Source: Mucilaginibacter frigoritolerans
GTDB lineage: Bacteria > Bacteroidota > Bacteroidia > Sphingobacteriales > Sphingobacteriaceae
Assembly: GCF_007830615.1 (NCBI RefSeq)
Contig: NZ_VLLI01000005.1
Location: 186,001 to 250,000, forward strand
DNA length: 64,000 bases
Reading direction: 5' to 3'
The notes under the pieces are model-generated. The model ran no database searches and had not been told where the DNA came from. It saw nothing but the letters and a program-made list of their open reading frames with translations. This document shows positions 8,822-16,657 of this stretch, piece by piece; positions within the stretch are counted from its first letter, which is position 1; every line of letters starts with the position of its first letter. The position numbers were made by a program, and so were the translations under genes.

Positions 8822-9084
8822 AGTCTCAACCAAATATAAGATGAGATTAAGGTAAAAGGAAATAAAAAACAGCAGATAATAAAGCCTGGAATAGCATGCG
8901 AGTTAATGTGTTTTTTATTATTAATAAATTAATTTTCAATGATTTGTATATTGTATTTATAGTTAGCGGATTGATATTTCATGCATATTTACTTATCAAT
9001 ATCTCACACGCGTAATTCGTTATCTTTAAGACTATAAGCCTAAAACTACTTTTCTGCTTATTTTTACCTGAAAAATTGCTTTAA

Positions 9085-9660
9085 ATGGATGTCCTGATCG
9101 AAAATATAAAAAGCTACGTGCCGCTGTCATTGGCAGATGAAGAAATTATCAGGAAGCTATTTCATAAAAAAATAATTGAGAAAGATGAACATTTGCTGGA
9201 AGCAGGCCAGATTTGCCGCCATGTTACCTTTATTGAACAGGGACTGGTGAGATATTATTTTTTCACTAACGGTGAAGAGCAAACCAATTATTTTAGTAAG
9301 GAAGGAGATTGGGTTTGCCATTACCCAAGTTTTATACCCAAAACGCCCACAACTATGTATATACAAGCGGTGGAGCCTACCACAGCATGGACTATCACCT
9401 ACGACGACTTGCAAATCTTCTATCAGGAGGTTAAATACGGAGAAAGATTTGGCCGTTTAGGTATTGAACATGTCTTCAATAGTATTATTGGGCAGGTTAC
9501 ATCACTCTATACCGACAAACCCGAAGTACGTTATGAAAAATTTATAAAGGCCTATTTTGGTATTGCCCAGCGGATACCCCAATACTATATTGCCTCTTAT
9601 GTAGGTGTCAAACCTCAGTCACTAAGCCGCATCCGTAAAAGAATTTCTACTCAATTTTGA
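9085..9660 (+). CDS. Crp/Fnr-family transcriptional regulator
   Basis: A 191-residue protein. Residues about 20-115 form a cyclic-nucleotide-binding-like beta roll (EKDEHLLEAGQICRHVTFIE, then EEQTNYFSKEGDW). A short C-terminal helix-turn-helix follows (IPQYYIASYVGVKPQSLSRI). This compact form is common in Bacteroidota, where members sense diverse small molecules rather than cAMP. It is followed 73 bp later by a DUF4267 gene on the same strand, a likely target or partner. The preceding 250 bp hold its promoter region, but no convincing consensus was found there. Confidence 0.87.
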   Translation: MDVLIENIKSYVPLSLADEEIIRKLFHKKIIEKDEHLLEAGQICRHVTFIEQGLVRYYFFTNGEEQTNYFSKEGDWVCHYPSFIPKTPTTMYIQAVEPTTAWTITYDDLQIFYQEVKYGERFGRLGIEHVFNSIIGQVTSLYTDKPEVRYEKFIKAYFGIAQRIPQYYIASYVGVKPQSLSRIRKRISTQF

Positions 9661-9733
9661 TTTGTTAACCCAGGTGCATCAATACTGATTGCTGCCACGA
9701 TAATTTTGTTTCAACATTTAAAAACAAATTATC

Positions 9734-10126
9734 ATGACAACTAAAATTTCTTATTCAATTGCATTATTAGTAGGCCTGGGAATGATTTTCCTTGGGGCCC
9801 GTTTCTTTTTCTCTCCTGAAGTAGCAACAGCCGGATATGGCATTCACTTTAATGCAGGTGGAGATTATTCCTTTCACCATATAAAAGGTATCAGGGATAT
9901 ATTTTCCGGTATACTTTTGTGCGCCTTTGTTCTGCTGGATGAAAGACGGGCCGTGGGGGTGACCTTGTTAACCGGGTCAATAATTTCCTTTACCGACATG
10001 CTTATTGTGCTGAGCAAAAGCTATAATGGCGTTGTCCAGGCAACGCCGCATATCGTGGCAACCATCCTTTTAATTGTTTTCGGAGTTCTTTTATTGGCAA
10101 CTAAACCTCAAAAAAAGGCGTTATGA
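9734..10126 (+). CDS. DUF4267 family four-helix membrane protein
   Basis: A 130-residue hydrophobic protein with four predicted transmembrane helices (about residues 7-27, 52-70, 74-95 and 102-122). It has a conserved central loop, FHHIKGIRDIFSGILL, typical of DUF4267. Function is unknown; members often sit beside transcription regulators. It follows the Crp/Fnr gene on the same strand and ends 8 bp before a REP repeat array. Confidence 0.8.
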   Translation: MTTKISYSIALLVGLGMIFLGARFFFSPEVATAGYGIHFNAGGDYSFHHIKGIRDIFSGILLCAFVLLDERRAVGVTLLTGSIISFTDMLIVLSKSYNGVVQATPHIVATILLIVFGVLLLATKPQKKAL

Positions 10127-10133
10127 AAACCTT

Positions 10134-10352
10134 CGCTGGCGCACGCGTGCCGCGTGTGTCCATCAACCAACCAGGCTTTATAAGTACGAAATGTTAATCA
10201 ACCGGTCGCTGGCGCACGCGTGCCGCGTGTGTCCATCAACTAACCAGGCTTTATAAGTACGAAATGTTAATCAACTGGTCACTGGCGCACACGTGCCGCG
10301 TGTGTCCTTCAGCCAATCAAGCTTTTATAAGTACAAAATATCAATAAGTCCT
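10134..10352. repeat. Three tandem 73-bp REP-containing repeats
   Basis: Three units start at 10134, 10207 and 10280 with an exact 73-bp period. Units 1 and 2 are nearly identical and unit 3 is diverged. Each opens with the GC-rich REP core CGCTGGCGCACGCGTG followed by (C)CGCGTGTGTCC. This can fold into a ~10-bp stem with one bulge and a 3-nt loop. An AT-rich spacer containing GGCTTTATAAGTACGAAATG follows. Two single cores in the opposite orientation are at 10931 and 12260. The array adjoins, and overlaps, the 3' end of a RAYT transposase gene. Confidence 0.85.
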
Positions 10353-10869
10353 TTACCGCCCGAATAGTCAATAGCACCTGAGTATTTCCAATGCCACGGC
10401 TCAACAACAAATCCGGAAGCGACCGGGTTATTATGTATGTAATCAGCTTTTTGCTCGGTTACTTCCGGGCTCCAGAGTTCTATCGGATGGCTATCATGCT
10501 GCCAAAACTGATAGTTGGTGTTATTACTGCTTTTTGCGGCAGCTCTTTTAAACATCCACAACATCCATTCTTTTCGGGATTCCTGCGTGTTGGTACTTAT
10601 AGTTTTTATTAATTGTTTTGACGTAAATTCTTTAAACCTTCCTAATATTATTTCAGGATTATTATCCCTGGCACAGTAGATTAAATGGATATGGCTTGGC
10701 ATAATGCACCAACAATATAATTCCATACCAATGTATTTTGACAATAGGTTAAACTATCAATTATTATTTCATTGTATTCTGGGCGGATAAATACATCTAT
10801 CCAATTAACTGTTGCAAAGCTTACAAAATACAATCCTTCTTTATTAGCAAATTTATATTTCCTGCTCAT
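10325..10869 (-). pseudogene. REP-associated Y1 transposase (RAYT), frameshifted
   Basis: Two overlapping reading frames together encode one ~180-residue REP-associated tyrosine transposase of the IS200-like HUH superfamily. The 5' frame (from 10869) begins MSRKYKFANKEGLYFVSFAT. The 3' frame carries the HUH motif MPSHIHLIY, the catalytic-tyrosine helix EQKADYIHNNPV, and the tail WHWKYSGAIDYSGGKG. The frames switch near 10736-10739, a run of four T (A on the coding strand), where adding one base would restore CQKYIGMELYCWC. This is a one-base deletion (or read error). The last nine codons lie inside the third 73-bp REP unit. Confidence 0.85.
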
Positions 10870-10930
10870 GATTAATATTTATTGCAATATAGATGAATTG
10901 TATAATAGATATATGTATGCAATAGGTATA

Positions 10931-10964
10931 AAGGACACACGCGACACGCGTGCGCCAGCAACGG
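10931..10964. repeat. Single REP core, inverted relative to the tandem array
   Basis: AAGGACACACGCGACACGCG followed by TGCGCCAGCAACGG is the reverse complement of the tandem-array core, with GTC in place of GCC at the loop. It lies about 60 bp upstream of the transposase start, so the gene is bracketed by inverted REP elements. Confidence 0.85.
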
Positions 10965-11064
10965 ATTTGTTTGGCTTACGCGGTGGTTGTTGAGAATTAT
11001 CCTGTTGTGTTGTATGTAATAAATACTTACTTTAGGTCTTTCCTAAACCCAAAACACATACACA

Positions 11065-12090
11065 ATGAATCATCCCAATTGGATGGGCGACCTGCTTGCC
11101 TCTCGCCCTAATTTCGGTAATCTTAAAATTAATCAGGTAATGCTTCCCGGCACTCATGACTCCGGCACTTTCAGGATCGGCGCTCCTCAGGAGAGCGATC
11201 ACACGGCGCGCACACAATCATTAAGCTTTGCTCAGCAATTGGAGTTAGGCGTAAGGTATTTTGATCTGCGCGTAAAACTGAAGAATTCGGCATATTATCC
11301 TTATCATGGCCCCTGGACCTCTGATAGTGACCTTTGCAGAAAGGGAGACAATCCTGACGACCCCAACAATAAGCTCCAATTTAAACAGATGCGCGATTTT
11401 CTGAAACAGCATCCCAAGGAGATCATTATCCTTAAATTCCAGGGTTTCCTGGATTTGACAAGCGATCAGGATTATTACGACCTGGTAGAGCTGCTGAAAA
11501 AATACTTTAATTTTCCAGGCTGCAATTTGGTGACGCTGCCGCATGGTACCGCAGCAGAAATCAATAAGCAAACCGTAAACAGTTTGCTTGCTGCCAACAA
11601 GCGCGTATTTTTATTTTTTGATAAAACCGATGTGCCCATACAAAAAAAGGTATGGGATTTTGCTTTTCAGTATTTACCAACGTTAAAAAAACTCATGTAC
11701 GGTCTGTGGGATCCTTATTGGCATGATGAAGGCGCGAATATAGCTGATGACAATATTGACCTGAATATACGCTGGTGGCCCTTTCATCTGCGCAACCTGA
11801 GTACTTGGAACTACGACGGCTTTTTTGTGCTGCAATCGCATATGCAGCAACTCCCCGGCAAAGAGAGCGACGCCTACTTCAATATTTCAGAACAGGTAGC
11901 TGCCGCAACCTATTACATGGATAAAGACCCTCAGGGGAACTTAATCCGTAACAATGCCCGTAACATTGCGAAATATATTGAATGGTATAATGCCGGTAAA
12001 AAGGTAAACATCGTAACATTCGATTTTATCCAGCATGGCGATGTTTGCGATGCAATTGTCAATAACTACCTGAATAAGGTATTTTCTTAA
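11065..12090 (+). CDS. Phosphatidylinositol-specific phospholipase C (PI-PLC X domain) -like protein
   Basis: A 341-residue protein with a bacterial PI-PLC-like TIM-barrel domain. The first catalytic histidine is in MLPGTHDSGTF and the second in YPYHGPWT. The strand motifs RYFDLRVK and KEIIILKFQGF, which precede and follow the active site, are present. The family cleaves phosphatidylinositol or GPI-type phosphodiesters to cyclic inositol phosphates. No signal peptide is evident, which is unusual for a secreted phospholipase; it may be cytoplasmic, or exported by another route. It stands between REP elements, with a strong terminator just downstream. Confidence 0.87.
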   Translation: MNHPNWMGDLLASRPNFGNLKINQVMLPGTHDSGTFRIGAPQESDHTARTQSLSFAQQLELGVRYFDLRVKLKNSAYYPYHGPWTSDSDLCRKGDNPDDPNNKLQFKQMRDFLKQHPKEIIILKFQGFLDLTSDQDYYDLVELLKKYFNFPGCNLVTLPHGTAAEINKQTVNSLLAANKRVFLFFDKTDVPIQKKVWDFAFQYLPTLKKLMYGLWDPYWHDEGANIADDNIDLNIRWWPFHLRNLSTWNYDGFFVLQSHMQQLPGKESDAYFNISEQVAAATYYMDKDPQGNLIRNNARNIAKYIEWYNAGKKVNIVTFDFIQHGDVCDAIVNNYLNKVFS

Positions 12091-12109
12091 GCAAGTATTG
12101 CTAACGCCT

Positions 12110-12148
12110 AACAATAAAGCCTGATATTTTGTATCAGGCTTTATTGTT
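12110..12148. terminator. Strong hairpin terminator after the PI-PLC gene
   Basis: A perfect 17-bp stem: AACAATAAAGCCTGATA (12110-12126) pairs with TATCAGGCTTTATTGTT (12132-12148), loop TTTTG. The stem itself ends in a T-rich run. The AAAGCCTGATA core recurs in hairpins at 13903 and 23341. Confidence 0.8.
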
Positions 12149-12259
12149 GTTGAGCTTCCACTATAGGTACTAAGCGTAAATTTCAAGTGTTTATATTAAT
12201 GTCCAAATTTTGCGGGTGACAATACCTGCGAAGGCTGTGTATTTTGCATAACGAAGACT

Positions 12260-12294
12260 AAAGGACACAAGCGACACGCGTGCGCCAGCAATGG
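12260..12294. repeat. Single REP core (third location)
   Basis: AAAGGACACAAGCGACACGCG followed by TGCGCCAGCAATGG, the same orientation as the copy at 10931, with two or three differences. It lies between the PI-PLC terminator and the 3' end of the peptidase E gene. Confidence 0.8.
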
Positions 12295-12322
12295 GGAGCA
12301 ACCCCGCTGTGACGTAAGGATA

Positions 12323-13057
12323 TCAGGTGTTAAACAGTTTCCAATTACCCTCGGAAACCACCTCGACTGCGCCGTCTGTCACTTTGATGGCGGTATTGTC
12401 GTCAATTGCATATACAGGTACCGGAAGTTTTGCAGCCCATTTTTCTGCATTGGTTCCGCAAGCGTCCGGGTGCTCATTGTTATCAAAGTGGGGGATCAGG
12501 GCAAAGTCAACCAGTCCTGCTCCCTGGGCTGTAACAAATTGCCTGCTGATTTCTCCCTGCGGTGTATCGAATACCATGGCCTCTGATGAATGCACGCTAT
12601 TGATGCCATTCGGCGGGTTACGGTAGGTTTCGCCGAAAAAGGAAGACACCGCCATACTCCCTGCGCTTACCCCAACATACACCAAATCCCTGGGTAGTGA
12701 TGGAAATAGGTCGGCCAGGCCAGACTGCCGCATCCAGTACGCCAGGTATACGGGGTCGCCGCCCCAAACCAACAGCGCATCGGCTTCTTCAACCGAAGAA
12801 ACCCAAGCTTTTTTATCAATGCCGGGCAGCGCTGTGAGTTCCAGCACACCAACAGACTTCCAGCCCAATTGGACGAGTGGTGATTTGACGTTTCCGCAGA
12901 TAGCCTGGTGCGCAAAATAAGCACCACCAGGGAAGGGGTGTATAGCAGTGGGAATGAACAGCGCATTGCACTCCGTTATTGGTTTGCCCAAAAGACTGAC
13001 CAGTACATTGTGAATGCTGCTGTTATTGATACCTGAAGAAGTGAGAAGGAGTTTCAT
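12323..13057 (-). CDS. Peptidase E-like (S51 family) dipeptidase
   Basis: A 244-residue protein of the class I glutamine-amidotransferase-like fold. The nucleophile serine is in GVSAGSMAVS, and an earlier LLVWGGDPVYLAYW strand-turn is typical of peptidase E. The C-terminal section (PHFDNNEHPDACG, then VYAIDDNTAI) matches the family. Peptidase E hydrolyses Asp-Xaa dipeptides in the cytoplasm; related proteins include cyanophycinase, so substrate is inferred. It has no signal peptide. The gene is visibly more GC-rich than its surroundings. The RibD-like gene lies 87 bp upstream on the same strand, so cotranscription is possible. Confidence 0.83.
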   Translation of the reverse strand: MKLLLTSSGINNSSIHNVLVSLLGKPITECNALFIPTAIHPFPGGAYFAHQAICGNVKSPLVQLGWKSVGVLELTALPGIDKKAWVSSVEEADALLVWGGDPVYLAYWMRQSGLADLFPSLPRDLVYVGVSAGSMAVSSFFGETYRNPPNGINSVHSSEAMVFDTPQGEISRQFVTAQGAGLVDFALIPHFDNNEHPDACGTNAEKWAAKLPVPVYAIDDNTAIKVTDGAVEVVSEGNWKLFNT

Positions 13058-13144
13058 AATTTGTTTTTGTGTTTTAAGCTGAACGTTTTATGCATTTTAA
13101 AGCGGGGATGATTTAGAAATGTTGCTCAAACCGCAGGTTTACGC

Positions 13145-13693
13145 TCATTGTTTCAAGTACCGAAGCGCAACGGCCCCTGATTTAAAAACCTTCGACTCAA
13201 CCAATTTTAATTGTAACCGTTCTGGCAGGCTGCCTTCCACCAGGCGCGTCCCCCGGCCAACAATTACCGGATGAACAACGAGGTGATATTCATCGATCAC
13301 GCCCGCCTGTGCTAATTGTGGGATCATGCTTACCGTACCAAGATAAATGTTTTTGCCAGGCGTCTGCTTCAGTTTCAACAATTCAGCTGCTGGGTCTGTG
13401 CTGACAACACGCGTATTGTATTCAGCGTTGGCTAAAGTTCGCGAAAAAACAACTTTGTCTAAGGCGGTGAGCCTTTGACCAAATTCAGTATCTAATTCGT
13501 CGTTCCAATTGGCCTCGTCGGCCCAATAGGGAAACATAATCTCATACATTTTACGCCCGTAGGCGATAAGGTCAACGTCCTGATTCATCAGGACGTTAAA
13601 ATATCCACCAACTTCCTCATCGGGGCCAGGAAGACTCATGTGGCCGACGCAGCCGTCGATACTCATGTTGATGGCTAAGATTACTTTTCTCAT
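13145..13693 (-). CDS. Dihydrofolate reductase / RibD C-terminal family protein (first copy)
   Basis: A 182-residue protein of the RibD C-terminal/DHFR-like superfamily. It begins MRKVILAINMSIDGCVG, then has LIAYGRKMYEIMFPYW (the NADPH-fold helix) and the C-terminal HPVIVGRGTRLVEG motif. Such stand-alone proteins are annotated as reductases, but few have known substrates, and a true folate role should not be assumed. The promoter region carries the same direct-repeat/TAACTTTG module as the second RibD-like gene (18064-18654) and the alpha/beta hydrolase. The start is the ATG, 50 bp downstream of that -7 element. Confidence 0.85.
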   Translation of the reverse strand: MRKVILAINMSIDGCVGHMSLPGPDEEVGGYFNVLMNQDVDLIAYGRKMYEIMFPYWADEANWNDELDTEFGQRLTALDKVVFSRTLANAEYNTRVVSTDPAAELLKLKQTPGKNIYLGTVSMIPQLAQAGVIDEYHLVVHPVIVGRGTRLVEGSLPERLQLKLVESKVFKSGAVALRYLKQ

Positions 13694-13742
13694 GGTTTAA
13701 TTTAGTTTTAATTTTCACTTGGCGCCTGCACCGTTTACATAA

Positions 13743-13808
13743 CAAAGTTACGGGCGTGAATAAGGATAACAACCCCCAAATGCGACATTTTTAAGGGGTG
13801 TTTACGAC
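13743..13808 (-). promoter_or_regulatory. Direct-repeat operator plus TAACTTTG promoter (copy B)
   Basis: CAAAGTTA (13743-13750) reads TAACTTTG on the minus strand. TAAGGGGTGTTTACGAC (13792-13808) matches the distal repeat of copy A at 11 of 17 positions. The proximal site (13770-13786) keeps only the CGAC end, 22 bp away and at the same distance from the -7 element as in copies A and C. Unlike them, this copy has a TTG -33 element (13770-13772) at exactly 19-bp spacing, overlapping the decayed proximal site. Confidence 0.5.
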
Positions 13809-14092
13809 CTTGAGTTGTATATTTACAATATAAAGCATGTTTCCATCCTGGTGCCTGATAAATGTGTTTAATTAATTTCCGGTATCGGTACATTTAGAAT
13901 CGAACAATAAAGCCTGGTATGAAAATATCAGGCTTTGTTGGTATGTACTGTCCTGCTCGGTAATGATTTTCAGTCCCGATAATTCCGATAGTCAATAATA
14001 TGTGCAATAGTTAGGGGGCAAATATCATAATTCCTGACTACATGGACATGATATGCAGGGTTGTATCTGACAGATCCTGCGAGAATATAAAA
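13809..14092. other. Divergent intergenic region with an orphan hairpin
   Basis: The gap between the RibD-like gene and the BlaI-like gene. Apart from the two flanking regulatory sites it holds an AAAGCCTG-type hairpin at 13903-13938: AACAATAAAGCCTGGTAT, spacer GAAA, ATATCAGGCTTTGTTGG, with small mismatches. It sits between two divergent genes, so it terminates neither; it may mark a lost gene or be a mobile hairpin. No coding frame was recognised. Confidence 0.5.
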
Positions 14093-14140
14093 AACTACAA
14101 TTGTAGTTGTATAATTACAAAATTAGTTTTATAATTGTAT
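14093..14140 (+). promoter_or_regulatory. BlaI-type operator region
   Basis: AACTACAATTGTAGTT (14093-14108) is a perfect 16-bp palindrome containing TACA/TGTA half-sites, the pattern bound by BlaI/MecI repressors. A second, imperfect TACAAAATTA / TATAATTGTA dyad follows up to the start codon at 14141. This predicts autorepression of the blaI-blaR-S41 unit. Confidence 0.65.
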
Positions 14141-14503
14141 ATGAAACGACTAAGCGAAAAAGAAGAAACGCTGATGCAGGCAGTTTGGAAATTAAAAAAA
14201 GCCTTTGTTAAGGAGGTGCGCGATGAGCTGCCCGATCCTAAACCCCATATAAATACTGTATCAACTATGATGCGCCGATTGGCAGATAAGGGGTTTTTAA
14301 AATTCGAAGATTTTGGCAGTACCTACCGCTATGCGGCGGCGGTATCGAAAATGGAATATACCAGGAAATTTGTAACGCCTCTTTTGGCGGGGCTGTTTGG
14401 TAATTCTATGAAAAATGTGGTATCGTTTTTTGCGGAAGAGGACGAAGTATCCTTAGATGAACTAAAGGAGATCATTAAAATGATAGAAGATAAGAGCAAA
14501 TAA
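14141..14503 (+). CDS. BlaI/MecI/CopY-family transcriptional repressor
   Basis: A 120-residue winged-helix repressor. It begins MKRLSEKEETLMQAVWKL, the usual opening of the family. The recognition helix is in PKPHINTVSTMMRRLADKG and the wing in LKFEDFGSTYRY. The C-terminal dimerisation helices (KNVVSFFAEEDEVSLDELKE) follow; in BlaI/MecI, proteolysis between helices ends repression. I use ATG 14141 rather than a TTG six bases upstream. It lies 11 bp before the M56 sensor gene, in the classic repressor-sensor pair arrangement, under a palindromic operator. Confidence 0.9.
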   Translation: MKRLSEKEETLMQAVWKLKKAFVKEVRDELPDPKPHINTVSTMMRRLADKGFLKFEDFGSTYRYAAAVSKMEYTRKFVTPLLAGLFGNSMKNVVSFFAEEDEVSLDELKEIIKMIEDKSK

Positions 14504-14514
14504 ATTTCAGTACT

Positions 14515-16608
14515 ATGGAACCATTAATTATCTACCTGTTAAAGGCCAATGTGGTTATATCCATATTGTTCCTGTTTTATTTATTGGTGCTTAAAAACGA
14601 TAAATCATTTTGGCAAAATAGGTTTTACCTGCTATTCAGTTTATTGTTATCGCTGTTTTTGCCTTTGTTGCCGGGGATGAATTTTTCGAATTTAGACGGG
14701 CTACAACGTAAAATAACGATGGCTAACCCATTAAATAGCCTGTATATAACTTTTGGCAATTCGCAAATGGTTAACACGCATGTTAGTACGGGTGTTAACA
14801 CGGCTCATGTTGCTATTCAACAAGGCTTTATACTTCCGTCACTCATGCAAACCTTAGTTGGTATTTACTTATTGGTAAGCCTCATTTTGCTGATAAGATT
14901 GGCTATAAAATTACTTAAACTCGGCATCCTGATCAAAAAGACCGATAAACATTTAACAGAAGGTATTTACCATTGTGCTTTTGATGGAACTGCTCCGTTT
15001 TCCTTTTTCAAGTACATGGTTATCAATAAACAACTTTTTAATGATCGTGAATTGCGGCAAATTATTTCGCATGAAAAGGTACACATACAACAATGGCATA
15101 GTATAGATATACTTTTTGCAGAACTGGCGCACACCATATTATGGGTTAACCCGCTAATGGTATACTTAAAACGATGCATCAAGCTTAACCACGAATACAT
15201 TGCCGACAGTGAAGTAATAAATAGCGGCGTTGATAAAAAAGACTATCAGTTTAGTATCCTGCATAGATCGTTTAAACTCCAGGCCTCCCAATTAACCAAT
15301 TTATATGGTTCTTCAAAAATTAAAACCCGTATCAAAATGATGAATTTAAAAAAAACGCCAAACGCAAATTTGTATAAGTATGCCTTTGTATTATTATTGG
15401 TTGCAGCCAGTTATTTCTTAATAAACCCATCAAGCGCGAGTGCCGCGTTGCAGAAAGACGTGACCGAAAAAGGCGCGACTGACGTTACCGATCCCTTAAA
15501 AGCTATTGAAGGTTTATATAAGATGCCTGATAAAAGCGCTTTTATAAAATTAACCGAAGTAAACAATGCCTTAGTGGTTAAACAATTATGGAACGGGGTC
15601 GAATTTTCACTAAAACAAAAAAGCGAACTTGAATTTACCATGACGGATGGTGCATCATTTAAGTTTACAAAAGACAAAGATGGAAATGTGACACAAGTAC
15701 TGGCCTTTGAACACGATACCTGGCTGAGGGCAAACAACAGTGACCTAAAGGAAACAGCACTTAATACACAGCAGCTTAAAGCCTTGGAGGGGATTTACCA
15801 AAGTGAGGCGAATAAGGCGGCATACGTACAGGTTATTGCAAAGCAAAAATCAATTATCGCTAAACAACTTTGGGATGGCAAAGAAATAACTATGTCGGCC
15901 CAATCGGATGTCTCGTTTCTTGTTAATGTTCCCTACTTAAGAATGGTTAAATTTACAAAAAATGATAAGGGGATCGCTACAATGTTCATGACCTTGAATA
16001 AAAAGGAGTGGAACAAAGTTGATAGTTATCACCCCGCCGATCAAATAAAATTGCCTGCACAGGACCTGAAAAAATTTGAGGGCTATTATGAGTTTAGAGA
16101 CAGAAAAGGGCAATTTTTACAAATTACCGCTACCGGCAATGGCTTAGTTTTGAAGGAATTATGGGACAACAGGCTAGTTGATTTTACAGCCACAGGCCCC
16201 CTGGCGTTTTATACAAAAGAGAACCCGGAGTTTACCCTTGAGTTTACTGCTGATAATACCGGCCGCATTACCCAGGTTTTGGCCTGGGGAAAGGATGTTT
16301 GGAATAGAAATGATAACTATCACGCCCTCGTCGAAATAAAATTAGCATCACAGGACCTGAAAAAATTTGTGGGCAAGTATGAGTTTAGAGACGAGAAAGG
16401 GCGATTTATACAAATTAGTGCTACTGACAGTGGTTTAGTTTTAAAGCAATTATGGGATAACCAGCAAATCGGTTTTTCAGCCGCAAGCCCGTTAGAATTT
16501 TTTTCAAAAGAGCATACTAACTTTACCCTTCGGTTTACCAGTGACAATGCCGGCCACATTACCCAGGTTTTGGCCTTTGGACAAGATGTTTGGAATAAAG
16601 TGAATTAA
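14515..16608 (+). CDS. BlaR1-like M56 metallopeptidase sensor with four C-terminal repeats
   Basis: A 697-residue inner-membrane protein. Residues 1-310 are the M56 (BlaR1/MecR1) part: TM helices at the N-terminus, the gluzincin motif HEKVH at 186-190, a candidate ligand E227 in NHEYIAD, and a last TM at about 289-303. The extracytoplasmic C-terminus has no penicillin-binding domain. It has four repeats beginning near residues 328, 421, 518 and 615, each with LK.(L/F)EG.Y, then LVxKxLWD and a TQVLA..xDVWN end. They resemble DUF3471-type beta domains. Repeats 3 and 4 are also very similar in DNA. It probably senses a ligand outside and cleaves the partner BlaI-like repressor; the ligand is unknown. 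Confidence 0.88.
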   Translation: MEPLIIYLLKANVVISILFLFYLLVLKNDKSFWQNRFYLLFSLLLSLFLPLLPGMNFSNLDGLQRKITMANPLNSLYITFGNSQMVNTHVSTGVNTAHVAIQQGFILPSLMQTLVGIYLLVSLILLIRLAIKLLKLGILIKKTDKHLTEGIYHCAFDGTAPFSFFKYMVINKQLFNDRELRQIISHEKVHIQQWHSIDILFAELAHTILWVNPLMVYLKRCIKLNHEYIADSEVINSGVDKKDYQFSILHRSFKLQASQLTNLYGSSKIKTRIKMMNLKKTPNANLYKYAFVLLLVAASYFLINPSSASAALQKDVTEKGATDVTDPLKAIEGLYKMPDKSAFIKLTEVNNALVVKQLWNGVEFSLKQKSELEFTMTDGASFKFTKDKDGNVTQVLAFEHDTWLRANNSDLKETALNTQQLKALEGIYQSEANKAAYVQVIAKQKSIIAKQLWDGKEITMSAQSDVSFLVNVPYLRMVKFTKNDKGIATMFMTLNKKEWNKVDSYHPADQIKLPAQDLKKFEGYYEFRDRKGQFLQITATGNGLVLKELWDNRLVDFTATGPLAFYTKENPEFTLEFTADNTGRITQVLAWGKDVWNRNDNYHALVEIKLASQDLKKFVGKYEFRDEKGRFIQISATDSGLVLKQLWDNQQIGFSAASPLEFFSKEHTNFTLRFTSDNAGHITQVLAFGQDVWNKVN

Positions 16609-16657
16609 AGGTAATGCTACTTACGCAAGCATCAACTATTATTAAACCGATTGAACC

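Noticed and set aside
10074..10256. A + strand reading frame running into the 73-bp repeats
   Set aside because: It starts inside the DUF4267 gene and is repetitive because of the DNA repeat; no protein-like composition.
10134..10352. The 73-bp tandem array as a CRISPR
   Set aside because: Units are contiguous, with no unique spacers between equal repeats, and no cas genes are present. The core matches REP elements near a RAYT.
14141..16608. BlaI/BlaR pair as a beta-lactam resistance system
   Set aside because: No beta-lactamase or PBP gene is adjacent and the sensor lacks a penicillin-binding domain; a resistance role is not supported.
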